Shown: one piece after another, positions 7,252 through 17,206 of the stretch
How the letters are laid out: the number at the start of each line of letters is the position of its first letter
How positions within the stretch are numbered: position 1 is the stretch's first letter
Origin: Bacteroides sp. CAG:1076
GTDB taxonomy: Bacteria; Bacteroidota; Bacteroidia; Bacteroidales; Bacteroidaceae
Reading direction: 5' to 3'
Length of the DNA: 37,978 nucleotides
Assembly: GCA_000436795.1 (NCBI GenBank)
Contig: HF993151.1
Coordinates: 1 to 37,978, forward strand
Notes under the pieces: model-generated
What the model was told of the DNA's origin: nothing
What the model saw: only the letters and a program-made list of their open reading frames with translations
Database searches by the model: none
Made by a program: the position numbers and the translations under genes

Positions 7252-7259
7252 TAATTTTG
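7252..7259 (+). promoter_or_regulatory. Bacteroides -7 box (TAATTTTG) for susC/susD
   Basis: TAATTTTG lies 60 bp upstream of the susC ATG, which leaves a leader of roughly 50 nt. The leader is AT-rich and shows no strong hairpin. Confidence 0.6.
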
Positions 7260-7319
7260 AAATGTTGTAATTCTTATGAGAACTATTAACCTTATTTATT
7301 ATCTAAACTAAAAACACGT

Positions 7320-10300
7320 ATGAACAGACTACTGCTTTTGAAAAGGGTATATTCTACATTTTTATTGAGTATGCTCTGTGTACTTGCATTTGCACAAGGA
7401 AAACAGATAACTGGTATTATTAAGGATAGTGCCGGTGAGCCTATGATTGGTGTAAATGTATTGGTGAAAGGTACTACTAATGGTACTATTACAGATTTCG
7501 ATGGTAAGTTTAGCATTCAGGATGTAAAAGATTCCGATGTACTTACTATTACCTATGTAGGTTATGTACCACAGTCTATTTCGGTTGGAAGTAAATCTTC
7601 TTTCAACATTATCTTAAAAGAAGATACAGAAGCACTGGATGAAGTTGTTGTTATTGGTTATGGAACTGTAAAGAAACGTGACTTGACTGGTTCTGTTGCA
7701 TCAGTGAATAATGAAACATTGACAGCGAACCCTGTTTCGGATGTATCTCAGGCTTTGCAAGGTAAATTGGCCGGTGTGTCAGTTGTTTCTCAGGATGGTC
7801 GTCCGGGTGCGGAGGTTTCCATTCGAGTTCGCGGTGGAGGTTCTATTACACAGAGCAACGATCCGTTGTTTATCGTTGATGGGTTTCCGGTAAGTTCTAT
7901 TTCTGATATTCCTGCAGACCAGATTGAAACAATTGATGTATTGAAAGATGCATCGTCTACTGCTATTTATGGTGCACGTGGTGCAAATGGTGTTATTTTG
8001 GTTACTACAAAGGGAGCAAAGACAGATAAGCTGTCTGTTACTTATAATGGATATATACAGACCAAGGCTGCTGCCAAGACCTTGGATCCGCTCAGTGCTC
8101 AGGATTATGTAAAATATCAGTGGGGGTATGCAGATGCCTTGGAAAAGACAGGTGGTGCTGTTAGCGCTGATGGCGTAGCCAAATATTTTGGATTAGGTGC
8201 TGCTTATGGAAATCATTTTGCTGACTACGCGAACGTGGGCGTACACGACTGGACTGACGATATGCTGCGTAATGCCATTGCTCATACACACAACCTTTCA
8301 ATTTCAGGTGGTAGCGAAAAAACAAAATTTGTATTGAATGTCAACTATCTGAATGATGAAGGTATCAAGATTAATTCTGGTTATAATCGTTTCAACACAT
8401 CATTGAAGTTGAATCAGGAGCTGTTGAAAAACTTGAAGTTGGATGTTGATGTTCGTTATTCTGAAGATCAGACTACTGGAAAAGAATCTTCAACAAACGG
8501 TAAAGGTTCTTTATTGTCAGGTGCATACCGCTGGCGTCCTATCGATAATCCTTTGGGAGATCCTGAAGCATTTGGTGGATTTGGTTTAGGTGCTGATAAT
8601 GTAGATGCTTCTTACGGAAGTCCGGTTGACTGGACAAACGATGTCCAGAATATTGCGAGAAAACAAAGAATCAGAGGTATTGCTGCTTTGTCTTGGGATA
8701 TTATTGAAGGTTTGACTTTACGTGCTGAAGTTGGTGCCGGTCGTAACTGGGGTGAAACTAAGTATTATGAAAACGGTCTGACTCAAGGTCATAAAGTGGC
8801 TAAGCTGACTCGCAGCGAAGGCTATAATTTACGTAACGTAAATACGTTGAATTATCAGGTTCAGGGCTTGGGTGACAAACATAGCTTGTCATTCCTGTTA
8901 GGTCAGGAAACCATTGTTTCTAAATCAAACTCAACAGAGATTGAAGGTCACGGATATCCCGAAGGATTCGATTTTGATCAGGCTTTCGGTATGATTGACC
9001 AAACAGACAAGACTTTGGCAAAGGATAAATTCAGTAACTCAATTGGTACTCCCGACAAGACTGTTTCATTCTTTGCACGTGCTAATTATTCATTGTTGGA
9101 TCGTTATCTGTTTACTGTTACATTCCGTGCCGATGGTTCTTCTAAATTTGCTCCTAACCACCGTTGGGGATATTTCCCGGCAGGTGCATTTGCTTGGCGT
9201 CTTTCTGATGAATCATTCATGGAAGGTACTCGTAGCTGGCTGGATAATTTGAAGCTTCGTTTGTCTTATGGTATGGCAGGGGCTGATAATATTGATGCCA
9301 GTCTTTGGAGAGAAACATGGGAATCTACTACTGTGACATTCAACGGGCAGACTTATTCAGGCTACAAACCCAGTGGTATGCTTTCTAACCCTGATCTGAA
9401 ATGGGAAACAACTATTTCAAGAAATATCGGTTTGGATTTCGGTTTCTTCGGCAACCGTCTTTCTGGTACCATTGATGCTTACTGGAATACAACAAAAGAC
9501 TTGTTGATGTGTATTCCTATTGATGAAACAACCGGTTATTCATATCAATATCAGAATATCGGACAAACTTCGAATAAAGGTTTTGAAATTGCTTTGAACT
9601 ATGATATCGTCCGTACCAAAGACTTTACATTAGGTATTTCTGCAACTTATAACTATAACCATAACAACATCGATGAACTGGCTGATAATATCATTGCACA
9701 ATATGGTTCTCAGTGGGCTTCCAGTGCTACAACTCCGACTTACGACTATGAGTTCCGTGAAGGAAAACCTGTTGGCTTGATTCGTGGTTACATCTGCGAC
9801 GGTTTCTATACAACAGCCGATTTTAATTACGATCCGGCAACCCAGATGTATACGTTGAAACCAGGTGTAGCCGACTTGGGTAATCAGGTTGGTAACTATC
9901 CTAACCACTATAATTTGCCGGAAGGTCAGAAAGCATTCCCGGGAGCAGTTAAACTGCGTGACTTGGATGGTAATGGTGTAGCAGATACAGAAGATGTTGC
10001 TGATTTAGGTGAAATAACTCATCCTCATACCGGTGGTTTCAATTTGAACATGACATGGAAGGATATCGACTTCAGTGCAGGATTTGCATGGGCTGCAGGT
10101 GGTCATGTATACAATGTTAACTCTTTGATTAATATGTATGGTAACAAGGATACAGGTGCAGGCGCCAATAAACTGGAATTCATCAATGACTGCTACCAGA
10201 TTTATGATATCCAGAATGGAGAACTGGTTCCTGTTGTAGAACCGGCTGCATTGGATGCATTGAATGCTGGTGCTAAATACGGTGTTCCTTATATGGAAAA

Positions 10301-10604
10301 TGGTACTGTTTTGTCAACCTTCGTAGAAAATGCTTCATTCTTGCGATTGAATACATTAACTCTTGGTTATACCTTCCCGAAAGAATGGACAAAGAAGATT
10401 GGTATGCAACGTGCACGTATTTATGCAACTGCTGGTAATTTGTTTACTATTACAGGTTATTCTGGTATTGATCCTGAAGTTAATGCTGATCCGGATAAGA
10501 GTACAACTGCTGCCAACACAGGAAACTATCCGTTGTTGGGTATGGACTATGGTACTTATCCTCGTGCAAGAACATTTACATTTGGTGTAAACATTACATT
10601 CTAA
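7320..10604 (+). CDS. SusC/RagA-family TonB-linked outer-membrane transporter
   Basis: Energy-coupled barrel that imports oligosaccharides (or other ligands) captured by its SusD lid. In order: a signal peptide ending near 'AFA-Q' (residue 25), a carboxypeptidase-D-like domain (about 29-105, 'ITGIIKDSAGEPMIGVNVLVKG'), the SusC linker 'LDEVVVIGYG' (106-115), a plug domain with 'PLFIVDGFP' and 'VLKDASSTAIYGARGANGVI', and a long barrel ending in an aromatic residue (GVNITF). At 1,094 residues it has the usual SusC length. It lacks an N-terminal STN signalling domain, so control by an ECF sigma/anti-sigma relay is unlikely. SusD follows after 34 bp. Substrate cannot be deduced, but the GH51 remnant downstream hints at arabinose-containing glycans. 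Confidence 0.96.
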   Translation: MNRLLLLKRVYSTFLLSMLCVLAFAQGKQITGIIKDSAGEPMIGVNVLVKGTTNGTITDFDGKFSIQDVKDSDVLTITYVGYVPQSISVGSKSSFNIILKEDTEALDEVVVIGYGTVKKRDLTGSVASVNNETLTANPVSDVSQALQGKLAGVSVVSQDGRPGAEVSIRVRGGGSITQSNDPLFIVDGFPVSSISDIPADQIETIDVLKDASSTAIYGARGANGVILVTTKGAKTDKLSVTYNGYIQTKAAAKTLDPLSAQDYVKYQWGYADALEKTGGAVSADGVAKYFGLGAAYGNHFADYANVGVHDWTDDMLRNAIAHTHNLSISGGSEKTKFVLNVNYLNDEGIKINSGYNRFNTSLKLNQELLKNLKLDVDVRYSEDQTTGKESSTNGKGSLLSGAYRWRPIDNPLGDPEAFGGFGLGADNVDASYGSPVDWTNDVQNIARKQRIRGIAALSWDIIEGLTLRAEVGAGRNWGETKYYENGLTQGHKVAKLTRSEGYNLRNVNTLNYQVQGLGDKHSLSFLLGQETIVSKSNSTEIEGHGYPEGFDFDQAFGMIDQTDKTLAKDKFSNSIGTPDKTVSFFARANYSLLDRYLFTVTFRADGSSKFAPNHRWGYFPAGAFAWRLSDESFMEGTRSWLDNLKLRLSYGMAGADNIDASLWRETWESTTVTFNGQTYSGYKPSGMLSNPDLKWETTISRNIGLDFGFFGNRLSGTIDAYWNTTKDLLMCIPIDETTGYSYQYQNIGQTSNKGFEIALNYDIVRTKDFTLGISATYNYNHNNIDELADNIIAQYGSQWASSATTPTYDYEFREGKPVGLIRGYICDGFYTTADFNYDPATQMYTLKPGVADLGNQVGNYPNHYNLPEGQKAFPGAVKLRDLDGNGVADTEDVADLGEITHPHTGGFNLNMTWKDIDFSAGFAWAAGGHVYNVNSLINMYGNKDTGAGANKLEFINDCYQIYDIQNGELVPVVEPAALDALNAGAKYGVPYMENGTVLSTFVENASFLRLNTLTLGYTFPKEWTKKIGMQRARIYATAGNLFTITGYSGIDPEVNADPDKSTTAANTGNYPLLGMDYGTYPRARTFTFGVNITF

Positions 10605-10638
10605 TTAAATAATCTGTTAACTAATCAATGAAAAGACA

Positions 10639-12777
10639 ATGAAAAAGTTATTATATACATATTTAGGTGTTGGACTTTTAATGCTCAATATAACTTCGTG
10701 TGAAGATTTTCTGGATACGTCTTCACCATCTGAAGCTACTCCGGAATTTGTGTTTGGAGACGTTTCAACGGCTCGCGGTGCCTTAATGGAAGCTTATGAA
10801 AAGTGGCGTGCAAAAGCCTATGTTCATGCCAATGGCTTGTTTTACGATTTGGTAGTTTGCGGATCGGATTCAGAACGGCATCCCGAAGGTTACGATGCAC
10901 AGGCACGTCATATCCCGGAAAATTTGTATTATGGAGGTACATCCAACTTTGATATTAACTCGGCTGGAAATAATGGCGTAAATGCATGGCCGGCTTTATA
11001 TAGCATCATTGCTACATGTAATACGCTTTGTAATGCTATTGAGGAAACTGATACCTATAAGGCTATTGAAGCAGGAACAGGCTCGGTAACAGAAATGACA
11101 GACTTGTACGGACAGGCCGTGGCTTTGCGTGCTACTGCTTATAATGAATTACTCCGTTTTTGGGGAGATGTTCCTCATAATCTGGTACCTGGTGTAGTTG
11201 CGGAAGGTCTGACTCCACGTGATCAGATTTATGAATACCATATCAACAAATTGATACAAGTTGAACCTTACATGTATTATCTGGGCGAAAATGTTGGCGC
11301 AGATGCAAGTATGATGACGCGTAATTATGTGGATGCATTAATCGGTCGTATGTGTCTGTATGCAGGAGGTTATTCTACTCGTCGTACTGATTTGGGAACA
11401 GATTTCTATAAAGATCTGGATGGAAATGTGCTGAGCTTTGAAAAGTTGAATACAGTAGATGCAAACAATGCATTTTACGGTAGACGTACAGATTATAAGA
11501 AGTTCTATGAAATAGCCGAAACGTATTTGCAGAACTGTGTTGATAATCCAGGTACAGCAGCATTATGTACAGTCGATCCTCGAGCAAAAGGTTCTGATGG
11601 TCAGTCGTTTGGAAATCCTTATCAGTACGTGTTCCAGCAGAATGAGAATTTAGTACTCTCTTCTGAAAGTATTTATGAAATTCCTGAAACCAGAGGAGTT
11701 CAGACAGAGCGTCCTTATGCTTTCGGCCGTCCAAGTTCGGCTGGTAGCTCGAACAACTATCCGTGTAAGAATTATGGTCAGAGCCGTTTCCATCCTACTT
11801 ACTACTATGGTGATTTCGATCCGAATGACATGCGTCGTGATGTTACTTGTACGGTTACAGGTACCGATGGAAAGAATGGAGTAGAAAAGCTTTTACCATT
11901 TATTCCGGGATCACAGGCTAATGGTGGTGGTATTGCCAATAACAAATGGGATGAAAACCGTCAGCCGGAGCCACGTTGGGAAAAACAGCGTCAATCAGGT
12001 ATCAATAATCCATTTGTACGTATGTCGGATGTTATCTTGATGTTGGCAGAGGTAAAAGCCGAACTGGGTGATGAAATGACTGCTAAGCAGTACTTGTCGG
12101 AAGTTCATAACCGTGCGTTTGCGACTCCGGAACTTGCTAATCTTGATGGTTTCATTTCTAAATGGGGTGGTATCAAAGAAGCTATTCAGCAGGAGCGTAA
12201 ACTGGAGTTTGGTGGTGAAGGTCTTCGCCGTTACGATTTGATCCGTACTGGTAAGTTGCCGGAAGCTATCAAGAAACTGAAAGCTGATTTGGCTGCGATG
12301 GTTAACGGATTAAAGACTAAAGGCTATTATACATTCGAAAATGGCAATACGATTTCACTGTATGTATGGACTAAGAGCGTAGATGCTAAAGCACAGTATG
12401 GTTACCGCTTGACTACTCAATGTACCGATGAAACAGATCCGGTAATGTATCCGGGATGGCGTGGTGTATTTGATGACTGGGAAGGATATACCGGCAAATC
12501 AATTTATTCGGCAAATCCGGGTACAAATTTGGCAATTCAAGGTCTGTTTAAACACATTGAACCGGGCAGTGCCGAAGCTAAGGCTTTGGAAGCTGATGGC
12601 TATACAATGGTAAACTGGGGTAAGGATATTCTTGATTACGAGTCTGATTACTCTGATTATGTATTCCGTGGATTTGTAGACGGAGAAGCTCCTATTTATT
12701 TCGTACCGTTCCATAGCTCTATTTTGGAAACATCATTGGGTAAAATAACCAATGGTTATGGATTCAAGAATAATTGA
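10639..12777 (+). CDS. SusD/RagB-family outer-membrane lipoprotein
   Basis: Surface glycan-binding lipoprotein that caps the SusC barrel encoded just upstream. The signal peptide ends in the lipobox NITSC (lipidated Cys21), and an Asp/Glu follows at 22-24 (CEDF), as in surface-exported lipoproteins. The tetratricopeptide-like SusD core shows 'ALRATAYNELLRFWGDVPH' and the C-terminal 'ERKLEFGGEGLRRYDLIRTGKLPEAI', both typical of the family. At 712 residues it is longer than most SusD proteins (about 500-600), with extra sequence between these blocks and after the second. Together with susC it forms a two-gene unit ending at a terminator. No intact glycosidase follows. Confidence 0.95.
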   Translation: MKKLLYTYLGVGLLMLNITSCEDFLDTSSPSEATPEFVFGDVSTARGALMEAYEKWRAKAYVHANGLFYDLVVCGSDSERHPEGYDAQARHIPENLYYGGTSNFDINSAGNNGVNAWPALYSIIATCNTLCNAIEETDTYKAIEAGTGSVTEMTDLYGQAVALRATAYNELLRFWGDVPHNLVPGVVAEGLTPRDQIYEYHINKLIQVEPYMYYLGENVGADASMMTRNYVDALIGRMCLYAGGYSTRRTDLGTDFYKDLDGNVLSFEKLNTVDANNAFYGRRTDYKKFYEIAETYLQNCVDNPGTAALCTVDPRAKGSDGQSFGNPYQYVFQQNENLVLSSESIYEIPETRGVQTERPYAFGRPSSAGSSNNYPCKNYGQSRFHPTYYYGDFDPNDMRRDVTCTVTGTDGKNGVEKLLPFIPGSQANGGGIANNKWDENRQPEPRWEKQRQSGINNPFVRMSDVILMLAEVKAELGDEMTAKQYLSEVHNRAFATPELANLDGFISKWGGIKEAIQQERKLEFGGEGLRRYDLIRTGKLPEAIKKLKADLAAMVNGLKTKGYYTFENGNTISLYVWTKSVDAKAQYGYRLTTQCTDETDPVMYPGWRGVFDDWEGYTGKSIYSANPGTNLAIQGLFKHIEPGSAEAKALEADGYTMVNWGKDILDYESDYSDYVFRGFVDGEAPIYFVPFHSSILETSLGKITNGYGFKNN

Positions 12778-12815
12778 TCGAGGTGATGTAGATTGATAAA
12801 TCTTTAGATCAGCAT

Positions 12816-12855
12816 AAAGGATGTGTCTGGCGAAAGCTAAGACACATCCTTTTTT
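12816..12855 (+). terminator. Intrinsic terminator of susC/susD
   Basis: AAAGGATGTGTCT (12816-12828) pairs with AGACACATCCTTT (12840-12852), and the pairing runs into a T-run. It lies 39 bp after the susD stop and separates susD from the GH51 fragment behind it. Confidence 0.85.
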
Positions 12856-12965
12856 GCATGTAAACAAAGTAAATGGGATTTCTTAGTGTGTTTGCAAAGA
12901 AGTCTGATGTATGAAAATGTAACGATGTAAAACTACTAAATGGTTACATATTTACTTATAGATAT

Positions 12966-13253
12966 ATGCAGTGTGAACGTAAGATTGTACGTGATGACCG
13001 AATTGTGCCGATGGTTAGTGCAACGGCTTCGCGCGATAAGGCAGGAGTAATTCATATCTCTTTGTCGAATGTTGACTTGGAGGAATCGCAGTATATTACT
13101 TTATCCTTGGATGGTGTACAGGTTAAATCTGTTTCGGGACGTATTCTGACTTCGAAAAATATTGATGATTGTAACTCGTTTGAACATCCTGATATTGTGA
13201 CTCCTAAGGATTTAAAAAAAGCTCAGTTGTTACATTTATCTGTGAAAAGATAG
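12966..13253 (+). pseudogene. Remnant of a GH51 alpha-L-arabinofuranosidase (C-terminal domain only)
   Basis: A 95-residue open frame whose sequence fits the C-terminal beta-sandwich of GH51 arabinofuranosidases. 'MVSATASRDKAGVIHISLSN' (residues 17-36) is followed by 'VSGRILTSKNIDDCNSFEHPD' (about 55-75), which corresponds to the family pattern VSG.ILT....D.N.F..P. The catalytic (beta/alpha)8 barrel is absent, since the frame is closed upstream by a stop at 12912 and no barrel-like sequence precedes it. The usual last strand (..L.V..P..SI..LE) is also missing, with a stop after 'LSVKR'. No promoter or convincing ribosome-binding site is visible, and the 3' end lies inside a hairpin. I read it as decay product rather than a working gene; family assignment is from memory of GH51 sequences. 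Confidence 0.75.
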
Positions 13254-13262
13254 AGTAACAAC
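13214..13262 (-). terminator. Terminator of the yicC-to-metalloprotease transcript
   Basis: GTTGTTAC (13226-13233) is exactly complementary to GTAACAAC (13255-13262). An inner stem TATCT/AGATA closes a 6-nt loop. Read on the minus strand, the stem is followed after 5 nt by seven U (13220-13214). It lies just past the metalloprotease stop codon and overlaps the end of the GH51 remnant. Confidence 0.7.
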
Positions 13263-13270
13263 GGAGTTCT

Positions 13271-15778
13271 TTATTTGTCATTCAACGCATTATCTATCAG
13301 AGTAACCAAGTTCAGATAGTGGCCTCTGGCTGTACCACTTGTCATACCGGCTGCTCCAGTTGCCAAACGTTTTAGTTCCAGCAGTTGTCCGTGAGCGATA
13401 GCCGGAGCTTCGGAATATGCAGGTCGCTTTCCTGATGCATTTTTGCTGGCTGCTTCAGGCTTGTCGAGTAAGCTGATGAGGCTTTCTACGTATGTTTTCT
13501 GCATGTTGCGTTTGTAGATATCCGATTGTCCAAGGTTGCTCCAGATTACTTTTTTCAAATCATTGAACATTTGTGCCGAGGTATATGCTTTCTTTCCGTT
13601 CAATGTTTCGTTTTCACTCATTTTGTCGAGTGTACTTTTACTGATGAGGCGTGTGAGAATCCCCGACTGCAGTGAACAGATCACATTTACGGGAAGTATC
13701 TTTGCCTTTTCTATCAACTGGCGGTTGATGAGCCACTGAGGAGTAGTAAACAACTGTTCGTTGAGGAATGTAACAGCTCGTTTCTGTATATCGGCAGGAA
13801 CAAATTCGCGCGCTACTTCGTCTGATTGTTCTACCGTAATGGGATTGCTGTAAATTCCTGCGACGTTTTTGGTCACATGTCCTAAATAGCGATTGAACTG
13901 AGATACTACCTGACTGTATATCTCTCCGGCACTGGCATATGATTTGTTGGGCTCGTACGACCATTCCAGTATCTGAGGAACAATTCGTTTCAGGTTTTTG
14001 ATGCCATACATACTGGCCAGCATGGAGTCATCGCCCAAGTCCTCACTTTGGTTGCGGGGATCGTTGGCATCCGATTCTGTACCAAATGTATAACGGATAT
14101 CTTCTTTCAGTTTCCCAATGATGGATTGATTGGAGAATGCAATTTCATCTTCCGGTTTTTGGAACTGTGGTAACCATCGGTATCCCCATTCTATAGACCA
14201 TTTGTCATACCTTCCTATGCGAGGAAAGATTCCTGCACGTGTAATGCTGTCTTCTGGCTGCGCAACATAGTTGAACCGGGCGTAGTCCATGATAGACGGT
14301 GTATGTCCGTTGGCTTCCACCCATGCCTTGTCGCGTAATTTTTCGACCGGTACAGTATGTGAAGAGCCAAAGTTATGTCGGAGTCCCAGTGTATGGCCTA
14401 CTTCATGAGAAGAAACGAAACGGATGAGCTGTCCCATCAATTCATCGTCGAGCTGCATCTTGCGTGCTGCTTCGTCGATGGTTCCAGCTTGAATCATATA
14501 CCAGTCGCGTAACAGACTCATGACATTGTGATACCAGTTGATATGTGTTTCCAATATCTCCCCGGAACGCGGGTCGTTGATGTGAGGGCCACTTGCATTC
14601 GGTATGTCTGAGGGCTTGTAAACGATGGCCGAATGGCGTGCATCCTCCAGACTCCACGAGGGGTCGTTGGTAGGTGCCTCCTTTGCGTAAATCGCATTTT
14701 TGAATCCAGCCTTTTCGAAAGCTGTCTGCCAGTCGTTTACTCCTTGTATCAGATATGGTACCCATTTCTTGGGAGTAGCCGGATCGATATAAATTACGAT
14801 AGGTTTCTTGGGCTCAACGAGTTCACCACGTAGATAAGCAGCTTCGTCTTTGGGCTCCAAACGCCAGCGTGTAATGAGTTTTTTGTATTCAATGCCTTGC
14901 GGGTTGCTGTCGTAATCAGTGTATCCTACTGTAAAATATCCTACTCGCGGGTCGAATAGTCTACCTTTCATCGGGGTTTCAGGAAGTAAAACCATAGAAC
15001 TGTTCAGCTCATAAGTCAGAGGAACACGCGGACTTCCAGTCTCTAAGAAACCTACATTGCTTACGCTTTTTTTGCTTTGGTAAGTAACTGTGGTAGAGAT
15101 TTCAATGTTTTGTGGAAAAGCTTTTAGCGTATCGACGTATGTTCCTTCTCCGGCCATGTTCAGTAATCCGATGTATTCTTTACTGTCGGCATCAAAAGAA
15201 AATAATGGATTTTCTTTGATTAGAAAAGTACTGATATTGATTACATAGCTACGACTGAGTGAGTCCTTTCTGATAGCTTCAAGATTGAAATTGGCTACAA
15301 TAGGCTGTATGTTTGAATTAAGTACAGATTGATACATGCCTTCCTTATCTTCGGCTCGTTCACGGTAAGAGTATTCACGTACCAGAAGTCGTTTATTATC
15401 CTTGTTCTCAAAACGGATAACCTTGCTACCTAAAATATCTCCCGGGTAACCGACGCGTGATTTCTGTCGAGAGGTTGGAGCTTTGCTGATTCGGTTCACA
15501 ATCAGAATGTCACGGTTTAATATAGAATCGGGAATTTCGAGGAAGTAAATGTCGTTTACCTTATGCACAGTGAGAAATCCGTGTGAACTTTTTGCATTTG
15601 AAGTGATGACGCTGGCATAAGGTTTCAATCCGTTTGTCGCTCTGTTGACAGGTACGGCTGCTTGTTCTGTTTTTGCTTTTTTCTTTTTCCTCTCAAAGAT
15701 TTTAGCTTCGGCACTGTTTGTAGCTCCCAACAACAGGCATGCACTCAAAGAGAGAATATACAATTTAGATTTTTTCAT
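13271..15778 (-). CDS. Secreted zinc-dependent metalloprotease (DUF5117/DUF4953 type)
   Basis: Protein of 835 residues with a signal peptide (hydrophobic '[20 protein letters not shown]', residues 6-25), so exported. The extended zinc motif [12 protein letters not shown] starts at His458, with Glu459 as catalytic base and His462 and His468 as ligands; this is the metzincin form HExxHxxGxxH. The surrounding order ('[32 protein letters not shown]', then '[16 protein letters not shown]') is that of the large Bacteroidota metalloproteases annotated with DUF5117, DUF5118 and DUF4953. Targets are unknown. The start ATG overlaps the nadD stop by 4 bp (ATGA), so it is the last gene of the yicC-gmk-nadD transcript. 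The pairing of a secreted protease with NAD synthesis has no clear logic. Confidence 0.9.
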   Translation of the reverse strand: MKKSKLYILSLSACLLLGATNSAEAKIFERKKKKAKTEQAAVPVNRATNGLKPYASVITSNAKSSHGFLTVHKVNDIYFLEIPDSILNRDILIVNRISKAPTSRQKSRVGYPGDILGSKVIRFENKDNKRLLVREYSYRERAEDKEGMYQSVLNSNIQPIVANFNLEAIRKDSLSRSYVINISTFLIKENPLFSFDADSKEYIGLLNMAGEGTYVDTLKAFPQNIEISTTVTYQSKKSVSNVGFLETGSPRVPLTYELNSSMVLLPETPMKGRLFDPRVGYFTVGYTDYDSNPQGIEYKKLITRWRLEPKDEAAYLRGELVEPKKPIVIYIDPATPKKWVPYLIQGVNDWQTAFEKAGFKNAIYAKEAPTNDPSWSLEDARHSAIVYKPSDIPNASGPHINDPRSGEILETHINWYHNVMSLLRDWYMIQAGTIDEAARKMQLDDELMGQLIRFVSSHEVGHTLGLRHNFGSSHTVPVEKLRDKAWVEANGHTPSIMDYARFNYVAQPEDSITRAGIFPRIGRYDKWSIEWGYRWLPQFQKPEDEIAFSNQSIIGKLKEDIRYTFGTESDANDPRNQSEDLGDDSMLASMYGIKNLKRIVPQILEWSYEPNKSYASAGEIYSQVVSQFNRYLGHVTKNVAGIYSNPITVEQSDEVAREFVPADIQKRAVTFLNEQLFTTPQWLINRQLIEKAKILPVNVICSLQSGILTRLISKSTLDKMSENETLNGKKAYTSAQMFNDLKKVIWSNLGQSDIYKRNMQKTYVESLISLLDKPEAASKNASGKRPAYSEAPAIAHGQLLELKRLATGAAGMTSGTARGHYLNLVTLIDNALNDK

Positions 15779-16368
15779 TTCTTTTGGTATAATTCTTTTT
15801 CAACAATAATACGGAATACTTCTGGATGCAAGAAGTAGCGTATGTCTTTTCCTTCGCTGACAGCTTGCCGGATAAATGTTGAGCTGATTTCCAGACGGGG
15901 CGTATCTACGACTTTTACATGAGGCGGAAGTAAGTCTGTCTGTATGTTGTAGCCTGGTCGTGGATATACAATGATAAAATGTTTGCGGATGATTTCTTCG
16001 GGTGATTTCCAACGGTCGAATGCAGCCCAGTTGTCCGCTCCGATGATAAGTGTAAACTCTCTGTCCGGGTAGGTGTCAGCCAATTTGTTCAGGGTATCGA
16101 CTGTATAAGAAGGACGTGGCAAGTTGAATTCAAAGTCTGAGGCTTGGAAACGTGGATAGCCGGAAACAGCAGCTTGTACCATTTCCAGCCGTATTTTATC
16201 GTCGAGTAACTCCACGTTTTGTTTGAACGGATTTTGGGGAGAAACCAGAAACCAGATTTCATCCAGCCCCCCATATTCACACAAATAGTTTGCCAATGCA
16301 AGATGACCGACATGAATCGGATTGAATGTGCCTCCGAATATTCCTGTCTTTACAGGCATTTCTTCCAT
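15775..16368 (-). CDS. nadD: Nicotinate-nucleotide adenylyltransferase
   Basis: Adenylates nicotinate mononucleotide with ATP to form deamido-NAD, the penultimate step of NAD synthesis. The nucleotidyltransferase motif '[11 protein letters not shown]' (residues 12-22, HxGH at 19-22) and the C-terminal 'ISSTFIR' (161-167) are both intact. It has 197 residues as annotated here. A start at the second Met (16359, MPVKTGIF) is equally plausible and would match relatives better. Either choice overlaps the 3' end of the small membrane-protein gene upstream, by 19 or 10 bp. It sits in an operon between that gene and the metalloprotease gene. Confidence 0.95.
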   Translation of the reverse strand: MEEMPVKTGIFGGTFNPIHVGHLALANYLCEYGGLDEIWFLVSPQNPFKQNVELLDDKIRLEMVQAAVSGYPRFQASDFEFNLPRPSYTVDTLNKLADTYPDREFTLIIGADNWAAFDRWKSPEEIIRKHFIIVYPRPGYNIQTDLLPPHVKVVDTPRLEISSTFIRQAVSEGKDIRYFLHPEVFRIIVEKELYQKK

Positions 16369-16532
16369 TTTAGATAGTTTATAACTTGCCAGCCGGCAAC
16401 GATGAGCATTGCTGCGGCAATAATGTATTCTTTCATGGCAGCGGCAACTACGGCCACAGCCAGAGCGACCAGTCCGATGATAATACTGACAATCATCATG
16501 GTACGCAGAAGTTTTTTAGGATCTTTAGCCAT
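16350..16532 (-). CDS. Small two-helix membrane protein, unknown function
   Basis: Sixty residues with two hydrophobic segments: about 12-32 ([21 protein letters not shown]) and 35-53 ([19 protein letters not shown]). A Lys-rich N-terminus should stay in the cytoplasm, and both ends are predicted inside. I do not recognise a named family. Its placement between gmk (15 bp away) and nadD (overlapping) with consistent spacing supports a real gene. It could be a small membrane anchor or simply a conserved inner-membrane protein; no function is claimed. Confidence 0.7.
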   Translation of the reverse strand: MAKDPKKLLRTMMIVSIIIGLVALAVAVVAAAMKEYIIAAAMLIVAGWQVINYLKWKKCL

Positions 16533-16547
16533 AAATTGAAGTATGGA

Positions 16548-17111
16548 TTATTTTTTCAGAAAATCGCTGATGACTTTCAGGGCTTCAGCTTTAGCTGTTT
16601 CCAGATCATCGTTTACTATTACAACGTCGAATCTGTTTGCATAGCTTAGTTCGAATTCAGCTTTGGCGATTCGACTTTCTATTACTTCGGGAGTATCGGT
16701 ACCGCGTCCGTTCAATCGTTTGCGCAGTTCTTCGACAGAAGGTGGCTGGATAAATACCGATAATGCACGTTCACCATAGAATTTTTTTATATTGCATCCG
16801 CCTACTACGTCTACATCGAATATTACGTTCTGACCGGCTTCCAACTGCTTCTCTACCTGTGCTTTTAGTGTGCCGTAAAAACGGTCGGTATAGACTTCTT
16901 CATATTCCAGAAATTCATTGTTGGCAATACGTTGCTTAAACTCTTCTGGAGTAAGAAAAAAATACTCAACTCCGTTCTGTTCTGTTCCTCGAGGCGGGCG
17001 GCTGGTTGCCGAAATAGAAAAGGCCAGATTCAGGTTTTGCGTAAGCAGGTAATTGATGATAGTAGATTTGCCTGATCCTGACGGTGCAGAAAAGATTATC
17101 AGTTTTCCCAT
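16548..17111 (-). CDS. gmk: Guanylate kinase
   Basis: Phosphorylates GMP to GDP using ATP. The P-loop 'APSGSGKST' is at residues 9-17. The GMP-binding segment 'SATSRPPRGTEQNGVEYFFLTPEEF' (35-59) and the lid region 'RGTDTPEVIESRI' follow in normal order. At 187 residues the length is normal. Upstream, a long hairpin separates it from yicC; downstream, the small membrane gene starts 15 bp away. yicC and gmk are neighbours in many bacteria, which fits. Confidence 0.97.
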   Translation of the reverse strand: MGKLIIFSAPSGSGKSTIINYLLTQNLNLAFSISATSRPPRGTEQNGVEYFFLTPEEFKQRIANNEFLEYEEVYTDRFYGTLKAQVEKQLEAGQNVIFDVDVVGGCNIKKFYGERALSVFIQPPSVEELRKRLNGRGTDTPEVIESRIAKAEFELSYANRFDVVIVNDDLETAKAEALKVISDFLKK

Positions 17112-17130
17112 AACTTAGAATGAAAAACAC

Positions 17131-17194
17131 GAAGAGCGAAACAAGAAGGTAAGGGCAATCGGAATCAGATGGCATCCCTTCTTTTTCGCTCTTC
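17131..17194 (-). terminator. Long inverted repeat between yicC and gmk, possible attenuator
   Basis: 17131-17149 and 17177-17194 are complementary over about 18 bp with one bulge, enclosing a 27-nt loop. On the minus strand the stem begins 12 nt after the yicC stop and is followed by GTGTTTTTC. It could partly terminate the yicC transcript or protect its 3' end, with gmk read by read-through. No -7 box for gmk was found in the gap. Confidence 0.6.
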
Positions 17195-17206
17195 AATGCG
17201 TTAATA

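Noticed and set aside
7320..12777. Complete polysaccharide-utilisation locus
   Set aside because: Only susC and susD are intact. There is no surface glycan-binding protein, sensor or functional glycosidase within reach.
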